Assembly (NCBI GenBank): GCA_030831265.1
Contig: JAURLM010000305.1
Location: 1 to 5,087, forward strand
Length of the DNA stretch: 5,087 nt
Origin: Chloroflexota bacterium
Lineage (GTDB): Bacteria; Chloroflexota; Dehalococcoidia; Lucifugimonadales; Lucifugimonadaceae
Direction: 5' to 3'
A program made the position numbers and the translations under genes. Numbering within the stretch: the stretch's first letter is position 1; each line of letters begins with the position of its first letter. Below are positions 4,960 to 5,087 of the stretch, in pieces. The notes beneath the pieces were generated by a model. That model was given only the letters and a program-made list of their open reading frames with translations, was not told the DNA's origin and ran no database searches.

Positions 4960-5087
4960 GACTCAGCGGCCCTTCGAGCGCAGGTTTCTGGCATTCGTAG
5001 GCCCACCCGCAGCTATCTCCGCTGTCTTGCAAGTCTGCATGTGACTCGGCAAAAAAACGAGCAGTGCGAAAGTGCCTTCGTCCTGAA

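Noticed and set aside
4841..5032. 63-codon minus-strand frame containing AQLVEHLLAKEKVASSNLVFRS
   Set aside because: This is a translation of the tRNA-Gly sequence itself, another common spurious annotation.
4739..5044. 101-codon plus-strand frame containing EDEIRTRDLLLGKEMLYQLSHFR
   Set aside because: This is the well-known false protein made by translating the complement of a tRNA gene. It spans tRNA-Gly and the terminator.
5049..5067. CTCG-GCAAAAAAA-CGAG near the right edge, a possible minus-strand terminator (seven Ts)
   Set aside because: No convincing stem precedes the T-tract on the minus strand, and the window ends too soon to see any gene it would serve.
1..5087. Search for a CRISPR array, transposase, toxin-antitoxin pair or defence island
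   Set aside because: No regularly spaced repeats, transposase motifs or paired small genes of those types were seen. The gene set is metabolic, secreted and housekeeping.

Overview
The window (about 57% GC by eye) reads as ordinary chromosomal DNA of an environmental bacterium. The best guess is a Chloroflexota-type lineage (Dehalococcoidia/SAR202-like). This rests on the mix of a phosphotriesterase-like lactonase/hydrolase, a stand-alone D-2-hydroxyacid dehydrogenase, a long secreted mosaic beta-protein with Thr/Pro linkers, and short REP-like intergenic sequences. No marker gene fixes the phylum, so this is inference.

Layout from left to right: a decayed 3' remnant of an ADP-ribosylglycohydrolase gene (109-351, +); a complete phosphotriesterase-family metal-dependent hydrolase with a TTG start (454-1401, +); a 178-bp convergent gap with a REP-like sequence; a 502-residue secreted three-domain protein with a C1q-like module (1580-3088, -); a 186-bp divergent regulatory region holding a perfect 13-bp dyad and a strong intrinsic terminator or attenuator; a 49-residue CxxC/CxxC zinc-ribbon miniprotein (3275-3424, +); a 329-bp gap with a second REP-like palindrome and an operator-like dyad; a complete D-isomer-specific 2-hydroxyacid dehydrogenase (3754-4731, +); a bidirectional terminator; and tRNA-Gly(GCC) on the minus strand (4846-4921) with a good sigma70-type promoter. 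The last ~125 bases show nothing I can support.

The genes do not form an operon. Every neighbouring pair is convergent, divergent or widely spaced, so each is probably its own transcription unit. The two enzymes could both serve breakdown of organic compounds (lactone/ester hydrolysis, 2-hydroxyacid/2-oxoacid interconversion), but nothing here shows a shared pathway. The most unusual items are the C1q-like module inside a secreted bacterial protein, and the terminator hairpin with an 8-T tract just ahead of the zinc-ribbon gene, with no plus-strand gene upstream for it to terminate. I see no CRISPR, transposase, phage or convincing new defence system.
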